Part shown: one piece after another, positions 31,963-39,529 of the stretch
How positions within the stretch are numbered: the stretch's first letter is position 1
Layout of the letters: each line of letters begins with the position of its first letter
DNA from: Dactylosporangium sucinum
Lineage (GTDB): Bacteria > Actinomycetota > Actinomycetes > Mycobacteriales > Micromonosporaceae
Direction of reading: 5' to 3'
Assembly (NCBI RefSeq): GCF_014647515.1
Contig: NZ_BMPI01000071.1
Location: 1 to 59,977 of the forward strand
Length of the DNA: 59,977 nt
The notes under the pieces: model-generated
The model's database searches: none
The model's input: the letters and a program-made list of their open reading frames with translations, nothing else
Told to the model about the DNA's origin: nothing
Translations under genes and position numbers: made by a program

Positions 31963-32765
31963 TTCGCCTCCCCGAGGTACGCGCGCAGGACGTCCGGGTG
32001 GTGCTGGACCTCCTTGGGGGTGCCGAGCGCGATCGGCGTGCCGAAGTCGACGACGAGCACCCGGTCGGCGAGGTCCATGACGAGCCCCATGTCGTGCTCG
32101 ACGAGGATCATCGGGATCGACATCTCCTCGCGGATGTCGAGGATGTAGCGGGCCATGTCCTCGGTCTCCTCCAGGTTCATCCCGGCGACCGGCTCGTCGA
32201 GCAGCAGCAGCTTGGGCTCCATGGCGAGGGCCCGGCCGAGCTCGACCCGCTTCTGCACGCCGTAGGGCAGCAGGCCGACCGGCAGCCGGCGCCACTGGGC
32301 GAGCTCCAGGAAGTCGACGATGTCCTCGACGACGGCCCGGTTGGCGATCTCCTCCCGGCGGGCGCGGCCCAGCCAGGCGATCGCGGCGAGCGTGCCGTAC
32401 CTGATGTGGTGATGCCGGCCGAGCATGAGGTTCTCCACCACCGTGAGGTGCTGGAAGAGCTCCACGTTCTGGAACGTCCGGGCCACGCCGAGCGTGGCGA
32501 CGCGGTCCGGCCGCATGCCGGTGATCTCCCGCTCGTCCAGCGTCACCCGGCCCCGTTGCGGGCGGTACACCCCGGAGATCACGTTGAAGATGGACGTCTT
32601 GCCCGCACCGTTCGGGCCGATCACGGCGAAGAGCTCGTTGCGGCCGACGGTGAAGGAGACGCCGTTGACCGCCTTGACGCCCGCGAAGCTCAGGTGGACG
32701 TCGTCGAAGCTGAGCACGGCCGGCGCGGTGCGCGCCTGCGCCGGCGGGGTCTGGACCTGGGTCAT
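31959..32765 (-). CDS. ABC transporter ATP-binding protein (LivG-like)
   Basis: 268 residues. Walker A GPNGAGKTS near residue 52, LivG-type segment TLGVARTFQNVELFQHLTVV, ABC signature region VGLLPYGVQKRVELGRALAM (a degenerate signature typical of LivG), and Walker B LLLLDEPVAGMN. H-loop: ILVEHDMGLVM. The ATG at 32765 has a GGGGGAC ribosome site and follows livF by 10 nt. Confidence 0.94.
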   Translation of the reverse strand: MTQVQTPPAQARTAPAVLSFDDVHLSFAGVKAVNGVSFTVGRNELFAVIGPNGAGKTSIFNVISGVYRPQRGRVTLDEREITGMRPDRVATLGVARTFQNVELFQHLTVVENLMLGRHHHIRYGTLAAIAWLGRARREEIANRAVVEDIVDFLELAQWRRLPVGLLPYGVQKRVELGRALAMEPKLLLLDEPVAGMNLEETEDMARYILDIREEMSIPMILVEHDMGLVMDLADRVLVVDFGTPIALGTPKEVQHHPDVLRAYLGEAK

Positions 32766-32775
32766 CTGGGTCCCC

Positions 32776-33561
32776 CTATGACAGCCAGCGCTTGCGGCGC
32801 TTGTAGTGCTTCACGTCGCGGAAGGTCTTCGTGCTGCCCTCGGTGCGCAGCCCCAGGTAGAACTCGCGGATGTCCTCGTCGGCGAGCAGCTCGGCGGCCG
32901 GCTTGTCGAGCACGACCTTGCCGTTCTCCAGCACGTATCCGTGCTCGGCGATGGACAGCGCCATCGTGGCGTTCTGCTCGACCAGCAGCACGCTGGTGCC
33001 GCCGCGGTTGATCTCGACGATCAGGTCGCGGACCTGCTCCACCATGCGCGGGGCGAGGCCGAGGCTCGGCTCGTCGAGCAGCAGGTACTTCGGCTCGGAC
33101 ATGAGCGCGCGGCCCATGGCGAGCATCTGCTGCTCACCGCCGGAGAGGTAGCCGGCGATGCTGCCGCGGCGCTGTTGGAGCACCGGGAACAGCGCGTACA
33201 TCCGCTCCAGCGCCTCGGCCCGGCCGCGCCGCCGGGTGTGGGCGCCGAGGCGCAGGTTCTCCTCGACGGTCAGCTCGGCGAACGTCCGCCGGCCCTCCAT
33301 GACCTGGGTCACGCCCCGACGCACGATGGCGGACGGGCGGAGGCGGTGGATCGGTCGGTCGTCGAGCGTGACGGCGCCCTTGGTGACCGCGCCGTCGTGC
33401 ACGTCGAGCAGGCCGGAGAGGGCCCGCAGCAGGGTGGTCTTGCCGGCCCCGTTCGCACCGAGCAGCGCGACGATCCGGCCTGGGGGAACGGCGAGGCTGA
33501 CGCCGCGCAGGACCAACATCACGTCGTCGTAGACGACCTCAAGGTTCTGGACCCGTAACAC
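32776..33561 (-). CDS. ABC transporter ATP-binding protein (LivF-like)
   Basis: 261 residues. Walker A LLGANGAGKTT near residue 36, signature YLSGGEQQMLAMGRALMSEP, Walker B YLLLDEPSLGLAP, H-loop VLLVEQNATMALSIAEHGYV, all canonical for LivF. The C-terminus is extended by a basic tail (STKTFRDVKHYKRRKRWLS) longer than in enteric LivF. It is the first gene of the operon. The upstream 100 bases (33562-33660) are relatively AT-rich and should hold the promoter. Confidence 0.94.
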   Translation of the reverse strand: MLRVQNLEVVYDDVMLVLRGVSLAVPPGRIVALLGANGAGKTTLLRALSGLLDVHDGAVTKGAVTLDDRPIHRLRPSAIVRRGVTQVMEGRRTFAELTVEENLRLGAHTRRRGRAEALERMYALFPVLQQRRGSIAGYLSGGEQQMLAMGRALMSEPKYLLLDEPSLGLAPRMVEQVRDLIVEINRGGTSVLLVEQNATMALSIAEHGYVLENGKVVLDKPAAELLADEDIREFYLGLRTEGSTKTFRDVKHYKRRKRWLS

Positions 33562-33732
33562 TGGGCGGCTCCTCCGGGGGGTGCTCCGGGGGTGGGCATG
33601 TGGGCCAAACTTTTTGCATCGTCGGTGTATGAAGTTACGTGTATTTAACCTGTTCTCAGAGCAGAATCAAGCCCCAAATGTGTGTCCGTCAACACTGTTG
33701 GCCAAGTCGATATAACCGTCCGATGTGGACTC

Positions 33733-33762
33733 TTGACCGGTGGTAATCCGGACTTTTAGGTT
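33733..33762 (+). promoter_or_regulatory. Sigma70-type promoter for the NlpC/P60 gene
   Basis: TTGACC (33733-33738) and TAGGTT (33757-33762) are separated by 18 bp. Transcription would begin near 33769, leaving a 5' leader of about 225 nt. The motif TCGATGTGGACT or a near copy occurs on both sides of it (about 33718-33729 and 33771-33782). Confidence 0.5.
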
Positions 33763-33769
33763 AATGTCG

Positions 33770-33994
33770 GTCGATGTGGACTGGCGGGTTTCGCGATCTC
33801 GTCGCGGCCGATAGGTTGGCTCCTGGCCTGCACGGCAGTCCGTCGCCCAACCGGGGCGGCGCCGGGCAAGCGCCGCCGAATCGGGCTGTCGCGCACTGGC
33901 GCGCATCGATCCGCGGGATCGCGGTCGGGCGCACTTTTCCCGCCCGGACCCGTGAGCTGACCCGGTCGGCGGCAGGTGCTGGAAGGGTCCTTCG
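33770..33994 (+). ncRNA. Long structured 5' leader, riboswitch candidate
   Basis: About 225 nt between promoter and start codon with several strong hairpins: GGTTGG..CCAACC (about 33815-33861) and the perfect GGCGGCGC-CGGGCAA-GCGCCGCC. A final block GTGAGCTGACCCGGTCGGCG lies close to the ribosome site. Actinobacterial NlpC/P60 and Rpf genes are often preceded by the c-di-AMP (ydaO/yuaA) riboswitch, whose 3' block resembles CAGCTAACC. The similarity here is partial and the usual GGGGGAACC block was not found, so the class is unproven. Confidence 0.35.
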
Positions 33995-34921
33995 TTGTCC
34001 ACTGGACACCGTGTTCGTCGATCGGTGCTGCGGACCCTGTTGGCCGGTGCCGCGTCACTCATCGTGATGGCGCCGGCGACGGTAGCGCACGCCGATCCGA
34101 CCGCCGCCGAGATCGAGGCCCAGCTGCAGAAGCAGGGCGAGGAGCTCGAGGCGGTGGTCGAGCAGTGGAACCAGATGAACATCTCGCTCGCCGACTCACA
34201 GGCCAAGGTGGCCAGCCTGGAGACGGACCTCACGACGGCCACCGCCAACGCGCAGACCATCGCGATCGAGTCGTTCAAGACGGGCAGCCACCTGCGCAAC
34301 ATCTCGGTCCTGCTGCGCGCCTCCTCGTCCGACTCGCTGGTCGACCAGATGGGCACGCTGGACGAGATCGCGCGCCGGCAGCAGCGCACGCTCAACGACC
34401 TGAAGACCGCGAAGGCGAACCTCAACGCGACGCTCGCCACGCAGACGGCCCAGAAGACCGAGATCGAGGCGAAGAAGAAGTCCCTCGAGACGGACATGGC
34501 CAAGCTCGACCAGCTCAAGAAGAAGGTCAACAAGCCGCCGGTCCAGAAGGGCCCACCGCCCGCGGTGTCGGGCAAGGCCGGCCTCGCGGTCACGTACGCC
34601 TACAACCAGATCGGCGACCCCTACAAGTTCGGCGCCGCCGGTCCGGACGCGTTCGACTGCTCGGGCCTCACGATGATGGCCTGGAAGCAGGCCGGCGTGA
34701 GCCTGCCGCACAGCGCCGCGCAGCAGTGGAGCAAGGTGGCGCACATCTCGCGCTCCGACCTGGCGCCGGGCGACCTGGTGTTCTACAACAGCCTGGGTCA
34801 CGTCGCCATCTACATCGGCGGCAACGAGGTCATCCACGCGCCGACGAGCGGCCGCACGGTGACCCGCGCCAAAGTCGACATGGGCAACAAGATCTACGGC
34901 TACGGGCGCGTCAGAGCCTGA
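33995..34921 (+). CDS. NlpC/P60 peptidoglycan endopeptidase with coiled coil
   Basis: 308 residues, TTG start at 33995 with GGAAGGG upstream. Signal peptide RSVLRTLLAGAASLIVMAPA, cleaved near AHA-D. Residues 35-195 form a long coiled coil (EAQLQKQGEELEAVVEQWNQ through KKSLETDMAKLDQLKKKVNK). A short Pro-rich linker follows, then the NlpC/P60 domain. Its catalytic Cys is in GPDAFDCSGLTMMAWKQAGV, the His in LGHVAIYIGGNEVIHAPTSG, and the preceding catalytic-site framework is AYNQIGDPYKFGAAG. This is the RipA/PcsB-like architecture of a secreted D,L-endopeptidase that cleaves peptide stems during growth or division. Expression is likely controlled through the long leader. Confidence 0.93.
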   Translation: MSTGHRVRRSVLRTLLAGAASLIVMAPATVAHADPTAAEIEAQLQKQGEELEAVVEQWNQMNISLADSQAKVASLETDLTTATANAQTIAIESFKTGSHLRNISVLLRASSSDSLVDQMGTLDEIARRQQRTLNDLKTAKANLNATLATQTAQKTEIEAKKKSLETDMAKLDQLKKKVNKPPVQKGPPPAVSGKAGLAVTYAYNQIGDPYKFGAAGPDAFDCSGLTMMAWKQAGVSLPHSAAQQWSKVAHISRSDLAPGDLVFYNSLGHVAIYIGGNEVIHAPTSGRTVTRAKVDMGNKIYGYGRVRA

Positions 34922-34940
34922 CACCCGTCGCTGCTTGATG

Positions 34941-34970
34941 GGGCCGCTCCGCCTGTGCGCGGGGCGGCCC
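34941..34970 (+). terminator. Terminator after the NlpC/P60 gene
   Basis: GGGCCGCTCCGC (34941-34952) pairs with GCGGGGCGGCCC (34959-34970) with one G-T wobble, 20 nt after the stop, followed by TTCATCATT. Confidence 0.75.
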
Positions 34971-34985
34971 TTCATCATTGAGCGC

Positions 34986-35765
34986 ATGAGTTCGTGGGAT
35001 CCCCAGCAGTACCGCCGGTTCGCCGACGAGCGGGCCCGCCCCTTCCACGAGCTGGTGGCCCGAATCCCGACCCGATCGGCGGTCGCGGTCGTCGACCTGG
35101 GCTGCGGCCCGGGGACGATGACGGCGACGCTCGCCGCCCGCTACCCGGATGCGGCGGTGCTCGGCGTCGACTCCTCCCCCGACATGATCGCGGCCGCCGC
35201 CGCGCTGGCGACGCCGCAGCTGCGCTTCCAGCTCGGCGACATCGCATCCTGGCACCCGGCCCGGGGATCGGTGGACGTCATCGTGGCGAACGCGTCGCTG
35301 CAGTGGGTCGGCGATCATGACCGGCTGCTGCCGTTGCTGGCGGCAGCGCTCGACGACGGCGGCACGCTGGCGTTCCAGGTGCCGACCGGCAGCGTGGCGG
35401 CCATCGAGCAGGTGGCGTCGTCGCCGCGGTGGGCTCCGCTGTTCTCGTCGGCGCTGGGCGCCACGGGGCCGCGGTCGAGCAGCCCGGTGCTGTCGGCGGC
35501 GGAGTACATCGCGCTCCTCTCGGCGGCCGGCCTCTCGGTCGACGCCTGGGAGACGACGTACCACCACGTGCTGCCGGGCGAGGACCCGGTGCTGGAGTGG
35601 TTCAGCGGGACGGGCCTGCGGCCGTACTTCGACGCGCTCTCCGGCACGGACCTGGCCGACTTCCGCGCCGAGGTGGGCGCGACCCTGCGGGCGGCCTACC
35701 CGCGCCGCGAGTTCGGCACGATCCTGCCGTTCCCGCGCCTGTTCGTGGTGGCCCACCGCCCCTGA
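34986..35765 (+). CDS. tam: Trans-aconitate 2-methyltransferase
   Basis: 259 residues. It starts SSWDPQQYRRFADERARPFH, the Tam N-terminus, and has SAM motif I VVDLGCGPGTMTATLAARYP. Next are VLGVDSSPDMIAAA, a motif-II-like region DVIVANASLQWVGDHDRLLP, and later YHHVLPGEDPVLEWFSGTGL and RPYFDAL. These fit Tam, which methylates the citrate-cycle by-product trans-aconitate. The ATG at 34986 is chosen; an in-frame ATG at 34935 would overlap the terminator hairpin. It stands alone, followed at 17 nt by a family C palindrome. Confidence 0.9.
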   Translation: MSSWDPQQYRRFADERARPFHELVARIPTRSAVAVVDLGCGPGTMTATLAARYPDAAVLGVDSSPDMIAAAAALATPQLRFQLGDIASWHPARGSVDVIVANASLQWVGDHDRLLPLLAAALDDGGTLAFQVPTGSVAAIEQVASSPRWAPLFSSALGATGPRSSSPVLSAAEYIALLSAAGLSVDAWETTYHHVLPGEDPVLEWFSGTGLRPYFDALSGTDLADFRAEVGATLRAAYPRREFGTILPFPRLFVVAHRP

Positions 35766-35781
35766 CGGGCGGCCGGCTGCC

Positions 35782-35840
35782 CATGATCGTGGCGAAACAG
35801 CTGGTTGCCCGGGCAGCCATGCCGTTCCCACAACCATGGG
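35782..35840. repeat. Intergenic palindrome, family C copy 3
   Basis: Starts CATGATCGTGGCGAAACAG and ends CGTTCCCACAACCATGGG. The most diverged copy in the centre, but the ends align with the other three. It lies between convergent tam and sigma-factor genes. Confidence 0.55.
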
Positions 35841-35853
35841 CGCGCACGGCAAA

Positions 35854-35882
35854 GGCCCCGGCCAGGGAACCCGGCCGGGGCC
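35854..35882 (-). terminator. Terminator of the sigma-factor gene
   Basis: GGCCCCGGCC (35854-35863) and GGCCGGGGCC (35873-35882) form a perfect 10-bp stem. On the minus strand the stem is followed by TTT. It lies 21 nt beyond the sigma gene stop. Confidence 0.8.
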
Positions 35883-35903
35883 TTCGAGTTGTCGGTGTGG
35901 GGG

Positions 35904-36848
35904 TTACGCGGCCTGGAGGCCCTCGGCGCGGGCCAGCTCGCGGAGCCGGCCCAGGGCCTGGATCTCCAGCTGGCGGATGCGCTCGCGGGACAGCGAGAAG
36001 CGGGTCGCCACCTCGGTCAGCGAGTGCTCCCGCCCGTCCTCCAGACCGTAGCGAGCACGCATGATGCCCGCCGAGCGGTCGTCCAGGTGGTTGAGCAGGC
36101 CCTCGATCCGCTGGCGCTCCAGGGCGGCCAGCACGACGTCCTCCGGCGACGGGGCGTCGGAGTCGGCCACCAGGTCACCCAGGTTGGTGTCGCCGTCGTC
36201 ACCCACGGGGGTGTCCAGCGAAACGGTGTCCTGCGACCACCGCATGAGCTCGTGCACCCGCTCGACCGGCACGCCGAGCGCGGTGGCCAGCTGCTCCGGC
36301 TCCGGCTCGTTGCCCAGCTCGCGGGTGAGCTGACGCGCCACGTTGCGCATCCGGTTGACGTCCTCCACGAGGTGGACCGGCAGCCGGACGGTGCGCTCCT
36401 GCTGCGCGATCGCGCGGCTGATCGCCTGGCGGATCCACCACGTCGCGTACGTCGAGAACTTGTAACCGCGCACGTAGTCGAACTTCTCGACCGCCCGCAC
36501 GAGGCCGGTGTTGCCCTCCTGGATCAGGTCGAGCATCGGCATGCCGGACCGCACGTAGCGACGGGCGATCGAGACCACCAGCCGCAGGTTGGCCCGGATG
36601 AACCGGTCCTTCGCGCGCTCGCCCTCGGCGACCAGCCGCTGCAGCTCGGCGACGGTCACGCCGTCGGGAAGCTGATCGGACTCCAGCAGGTGCTCCGCGT
36701 AGAGCCCGGCCTCGACCGCCTTGGACAGCTCGACCTCAGAAGCGGCGTCGAGCAGCGGCGTGCGGGAGATCTCATGCAGGTACACGCCGACAAGGTCCCG
36801 CTCCTCGGCACCGGTGTCGGGTCGCATCTCCACTTTCACGTTCTCCAC
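35904..36848 (-). CDS. Group 2 RNA polymerase sigma-70 factor (SigB/HrdD-like)
   Basis: 314 residues without the long acidic N-terminus of the housekeeping factor. Region 1.2: DLVGVYLHEISRTPLLDAAS. Regions 2.1-2.4: RFIRANLRLVVSIARRYVRS, LDLIQEGNTGLVRAVEKFDY, GYKFSTYATWWIRQAISRAI. Region 3 begins RLPVHLVEDVNRM. Region 4.2: SLTEVATRFSLSRERIRQLE. All promoter-recognition residues appear intact, so it should recognise housekeeping-like promoters in stress or stationary phase. The start is GTG 36848; GTG 36839 has a better spaced GGTGGAG and is equally possible. No anti-sigma gene is adjacent. The upstream gap 36849-37243 holds only an inverted repeat. Confidence 0.95.
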   Translation of the reverse strand: MENVKVEMRPDTGAEERDLVGVYLHEISRTPLLDAASEVELSKAVEAGLYAEHLLESDQLPDGVTVAELQRLVAEGERAKDRFIRANLRLVVSIARRYVRSGMPMLDLIQEGNTGLVRAVEKFDYVRGYKFSTYATWWIRQAISRAIAQQERTVRLPVHLVEDVNRMRNVARQLTRELGNEPEPEQLATALGVPVERVHELMRWSQDTVSLDTPVGDDGDTNLGDLVADSDAPSPEDVVLAALERQRIEGLLNHLDDRSAGIMRARYGLEDGREHSLTEVATRFSLSRERIRQLEIQALGRLRELARAEGLQAA

Positions 36849-36959
36849 CTTCGGGCCCCTCCCCGTCCATCCTTCGCCTTCCCCGTTTCACCCTGCTAAA
36901 ACGGGTGCCCCCCGGGTATGCCCCCTACACAACAGTCAGATGGCCTTCCGAATTCCGCC

Positions 36960-36989
36960 CTCAGGGGCGATTCGGTGACGACCCCTGAG
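36960..36989. promoter_or_regulatory. Inverted repeat upstream of the sigma-factor gene
   Basis: CTCAGGGG (36960-36967) and CCCCTGAG (36982-36989) flank a 14-nt centre, about 110 nt upstream of the sigma gene start. It may be an operator or part of the leader. The remainder of the 395-base gap shows no gene. Confidence 0.35.
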
Positions 36990-37243
36990 AGTTGCACCAC
37001 TTACCTAGACGCTCTGGAGGCTGCTCCGGTTCGCTTCGGTTGCAACAAGTGATACGTGGTATTCCTGCCCGTCAGACGCCTAAACTCGCTGTGAGTTCCC
37101 TGGGAACGGCGGCAGCTGGGACCGGGATCACCGGTGTTCATCGGCAACAGTCGGGCCGGCGACAGGCAAAACGCGCTGAAGGATGAGAAATCGACGAGCC
37201 TCGTGAGCTGTCGATATGCCGACCGGATGACGACGCCCACCAC

Positions 37244-38233
37244 CTACCGAGCGTGCCATTCCCGCAACAGCTCGGCTTCCTCCTCCTCGGTCAGCCCGAT
37301 TCTGTGCGGTTCGTCACGCAGCCCCGAACGTGTATCGGCCACAGTCTCGGCCAGTGGACGGGTCCGCAGCCCGGCCGCGATCGAGGGGCCGTCGTCCCTG
37401 GTGAGGAACCCGGCGTACTCCGGCAGCGGCAGCCACACCGGCAGCGAGCGCGGCCCGGACCAGGGCGCCACCTCGCGCGCGGCCAGGAACTCCTGCGGGA
37501 TCCAGGTCAGCTCGTGCACCGAGGGTGCCCCCTCCGCCAGCGCCGCGTGGAACTCCCGGCGGGTGACCGGCGACCCGATCCCGTCGAACGTGCCGGCCAG
37601 CCCGCGCTCGGCCGCCTGGACGATCCAGCCGGCCAGATCGCGCACGTCGACGACCTGGACGCGCTCGTCGGGCGTGCCCGGCGCGAGGATCTCCCCGCCG
37701 CGCGCGTGGCGTCGCACCCAGTAGTCGAACCGCCCCGTCGGGTCCTCCGGGCCGACGATGAGGCCCGCCCGGCAGATGAAGGATGCTTCGGTACCAAATG
37801 TGCCGGAAACCACCTGTTCACACGTGACCTTGCAGCGGCCGTAGGCCTCCGCGTCGGCGGACGGATCGTCGAAGCCCGGCTCGGCCGGCGCCATGACCGG
37901 GGCGGTCGCCACCGTCTGGCCGGGCGTCGCCGCGTCGGCGTAGACCGAGCCGCTCGACACGAACGTGAAGTGCCCGGCCCGGCCCCGCAGCGACGTGGCC
38001 GCGTGCCGCACGTGGCTCGGCCTGCGGCCGACGTCGACGACCGCGTCGAAGGTGCCGTCGAGCGCGTCGAGCCCGTCGGGCCGGTCCCGGTCGACGCGGA
38101 CGAACGCGACGCCCTCGACCGGCTCGCCGGACTCGCCGCGGGCGGCGCACACGACCTCGTGTCCGGCGTCGCGGGCCTGACGGGCGACGGCCCGCCCGAG
38201 GAACACGGTTCCCCCGAGAACAAGGATCTTCAT
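37244..38233 (-). CDS. NAD-dependent epimerase/dehydratase family protein
   Basis: 329-residue extended SDR. The dinucleotide loop is ILVLGGTVFLGRAVARQARD at the N-terminus (G-G-T-x-F-L-G). FVSSGSVYAD supplies the catalytic Ser. The expected Y-x-x-x-K is AYGRCKVTCE (Tyr and Lys four apart). Further marks are CRAGLIVGPEDPTGRFDYWV and VQVVDVRDLAGWIVQAAERG. This set matches the atypical SDR branch often called reductase or UDP-glucose-4-epimerase-like in actinomycetes; the substrate is unknown. ATG 38233. It is followed by no codirectional partner within 390 bp. Confidence 0.9.
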   Translation of the reverse strand: MKILVLGGTVFLGRAVARQARDAGHEVVCAARGESGEPVEGVAFVRVDRDRPDGLDALDGTFDAVVDVGRRPSHVRHAATSLRGRAGHFTFVSSGSVYADAATPGQTVATAPVMAPAEPGFDDPSADAEAYGRCKVTCEQVVSGTFGTEASFICRAGLIVGPEDPTGRFDYWVRRHARGGEILAPGTPDERVQVVDVRDLAGWIVQAAERGLAGTFDGIGSPVTRREFHAALAEGAPSVHELTWIPQEFLAAREVAPWSGPRSLPVWLPLPEYAGFLTRDDGPSIAAGLRTRPLAETVADTRSGLRDEPHRIGLTEEEEAELLREWHAR

Positions 38234-38312
38234 CGCCCGATCCTCGGCCCTGCGCGCGGCGGCCGCACCCGGTGTTCACGCCAGGCGAATCCGCCGACGG
38301 CGAACATCTCGC

Positions 38313-38384
38313 CGATCTTGCAGTCGTGGTGCCGCGACACTCCCTCGATGCCCCGGTTTGTCAGGCACCACAACTGCAAGATCG
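38313..38384. repeat. Long palindrome, family A copy 2
   Basis: Arms 38313-38333 and 38364-38384 (CGATCTTGCAGTCGTGGTGC...) are 21 nt with a single mismatch. The loop includes TTTGTC, also found in copy 1. It lies between two minus-strand genes and may terminate the GH16-like gene. Confidence 0.75.
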
Positions 38385-38405
38385 ACGCGCCTAGGGCCAG
38401 CGGGC

Positions 38406-39320
38406 CTAGGCGCGGTGGGACGACGGGGGGCGGTGCGGGCGGGTCTTGTGGATCACCAGCGCGAGCAGCGCGACCCCGAGCATCGCCGCCGCGGCGACGG
38501 CCAGCCACACCGACCAGCGCTGCCCGGGGCCGCCCGGCGGGCGCAGCCCGCCATCCACAATGGACGGCGCGGCGGACGGCGGCGACGCCGAGGACACCGG
38601 GGTGAAGGCCCAGACGCGCAGGTAGTCGATCTGGAACTCGGCCGGCAGCGACGTCGACGGGGGCGGGGTGCCGGTCCGCGCACCGGCGGTGACCGCGAAG
38701 CCGAACCAGCGCTGTGCGGTGGAGACGCTGGGGTCGGCCAGCCGTTCGGTGCCGTCGACGGTCACCCGGAAGCCTGACGGCGCCCACTCGATCACGTACA
38801 CGTGCCAGTCACGGAAGTGGCCGGTCAGCGTCTTCGTGGAGGTACCGCGGCCATCTCCGTTGGTCACGAGGGCCTGGTCCTGCCCGCCCGTCGTGATCAG
38901 CGACAGCTCCGACGCGTGGTCCCTGGCGGTGCCGTCCACCGGCCGCAGCAGCACCATCGACTCGATGCCGGCGCCGACCGGGACGCGGGCGCGGAACTCG
39001 TAGCGGCCGTACTGCTGCGCGACCCCCGGGCACTGCAGCTCACCGGCGACGAGGGCGCCGTTCGAGCGGCGCTGGAGGGCCAGCCGCAGCCGCCCGTCGG
39101 AGACGGTGACCGCCTCGCGGCGGAACGACGCGCCGTCCTCGTAGGCCGAGCACCCCGGCGGCAGCGTGCCCGCGTCGTCGAACGAATCGGAGAAGACCGG
39201 CGTCCAGCCGACCGGTTCGCCGGCCCGGGCCGGGCCGGGCGCGACGAGCACGGCGGGCGCCGCGGTGGACACGACGACCACGAGGAGGGCCGTCACCCGG
39301 GCGAGCACCGAGGGGTACAC
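38406..39320 (-). CDS. GH16-like secreted, membrane-anchored protein with altered catalytic motif
   Basis: 304 residues, GTG start at 39320. A signal peptide (VTALLVVVVSTAAPAVLVAP) is followed by a concanavalin-type beta-sandwich resembling glycoside hydrolase family 16: FSDSFDDAGTLPPGCSAYED, GELQCPGVAQQYGRYEFRAR, FRDWHVYVIEWAPSGFRVTV, FQIDYLRVWAF. The usual catalytic E-x-D-x-x-E is replaced by HASELSLITTGG, so only the first Glu is recognisable. A C-terminal transmembrane helix (WSVWLAVAAAAMLGVALLAL) and a basic tail anchor it on the outer face. It is probably a carbohydrate-binding or inactive homologue. It lies immediately upstream, divergent, of the UshA-type nucleotidase. Confidence 0.8.
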   Translation of the reverse strand: MYPSVLARVTALLVVVVSTAAPAVLVAPGPARAGEPVGWTPVFSDSFDDAGTLPPGCSAYEDGASFRREAVTVSDGRLRLALQRRSNGALVAGELQCPGVAQQYGRYEFRARVPVGAGIESMVLLRPVDGTARDHASELSLITTGGQDQALVTNGDGRGTSTKTLTGHFRDWHVYVIEWAPSGFRVTVDGTERLADPSVSTAQRWFGFAVTAGARTGTPPPSTSLPAEFQIDYLRVWAFTPVSSASPPSAAPSIVDGGLRPPGGPGQRWSVWLAVAAAAMLGVALLALVIHKTRPHRPPSSHRA

Positions 39321-39365
39321 GCTCGCAACCTACCGGATACCTTGCGGATGCGCAGGGTTGCAGAT

Positions 39366-39379
39366 CGTCGATATCGACG
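39366..39379. promoter_or_regulatory. Perfect 14-bp palindrome CGTCGATATCGACG
   Basis: Lies in the 209-bp gap between divergent GH16-like and nucleotidase genes, a position suited to a shared operator. A longer-range inverted pair CGCAGGGTT (39351) / AACCCTGCG (39429) brackets it. Confidence 0.4.
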
Positions 39380-39529
39380 GTCCGACCGGCGCAAAGGCGG
39401 CGACGATCGGCCGAACGACCCTCGCTGTAACCCTGCGGACACGGAGCTGTCGATCGCCGCTTCTCGCGCGGGATCGCCGATCACGGAAGGATGGCGATCG
39501 ACGCATGCGTCCTTCTCGAAGGAGAACCT

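Noticed and set aside
33770..33994. Firm call of a c-di-AMP (ydaO/yuaA) riboswitch.
   Set aside because: The 3' block is only similar, and the GGGGGAACC-type block was not found by eye; kept as a low-confidence candidate only.
33667..34593. 308-codon minus-strand frame with Ser/hydrophobic segments.
   Set aside because: Antisense of the NlpC/P60 coiled coil; the plus-strand gene has signal peptide, coiled coil and catalytic motifs.
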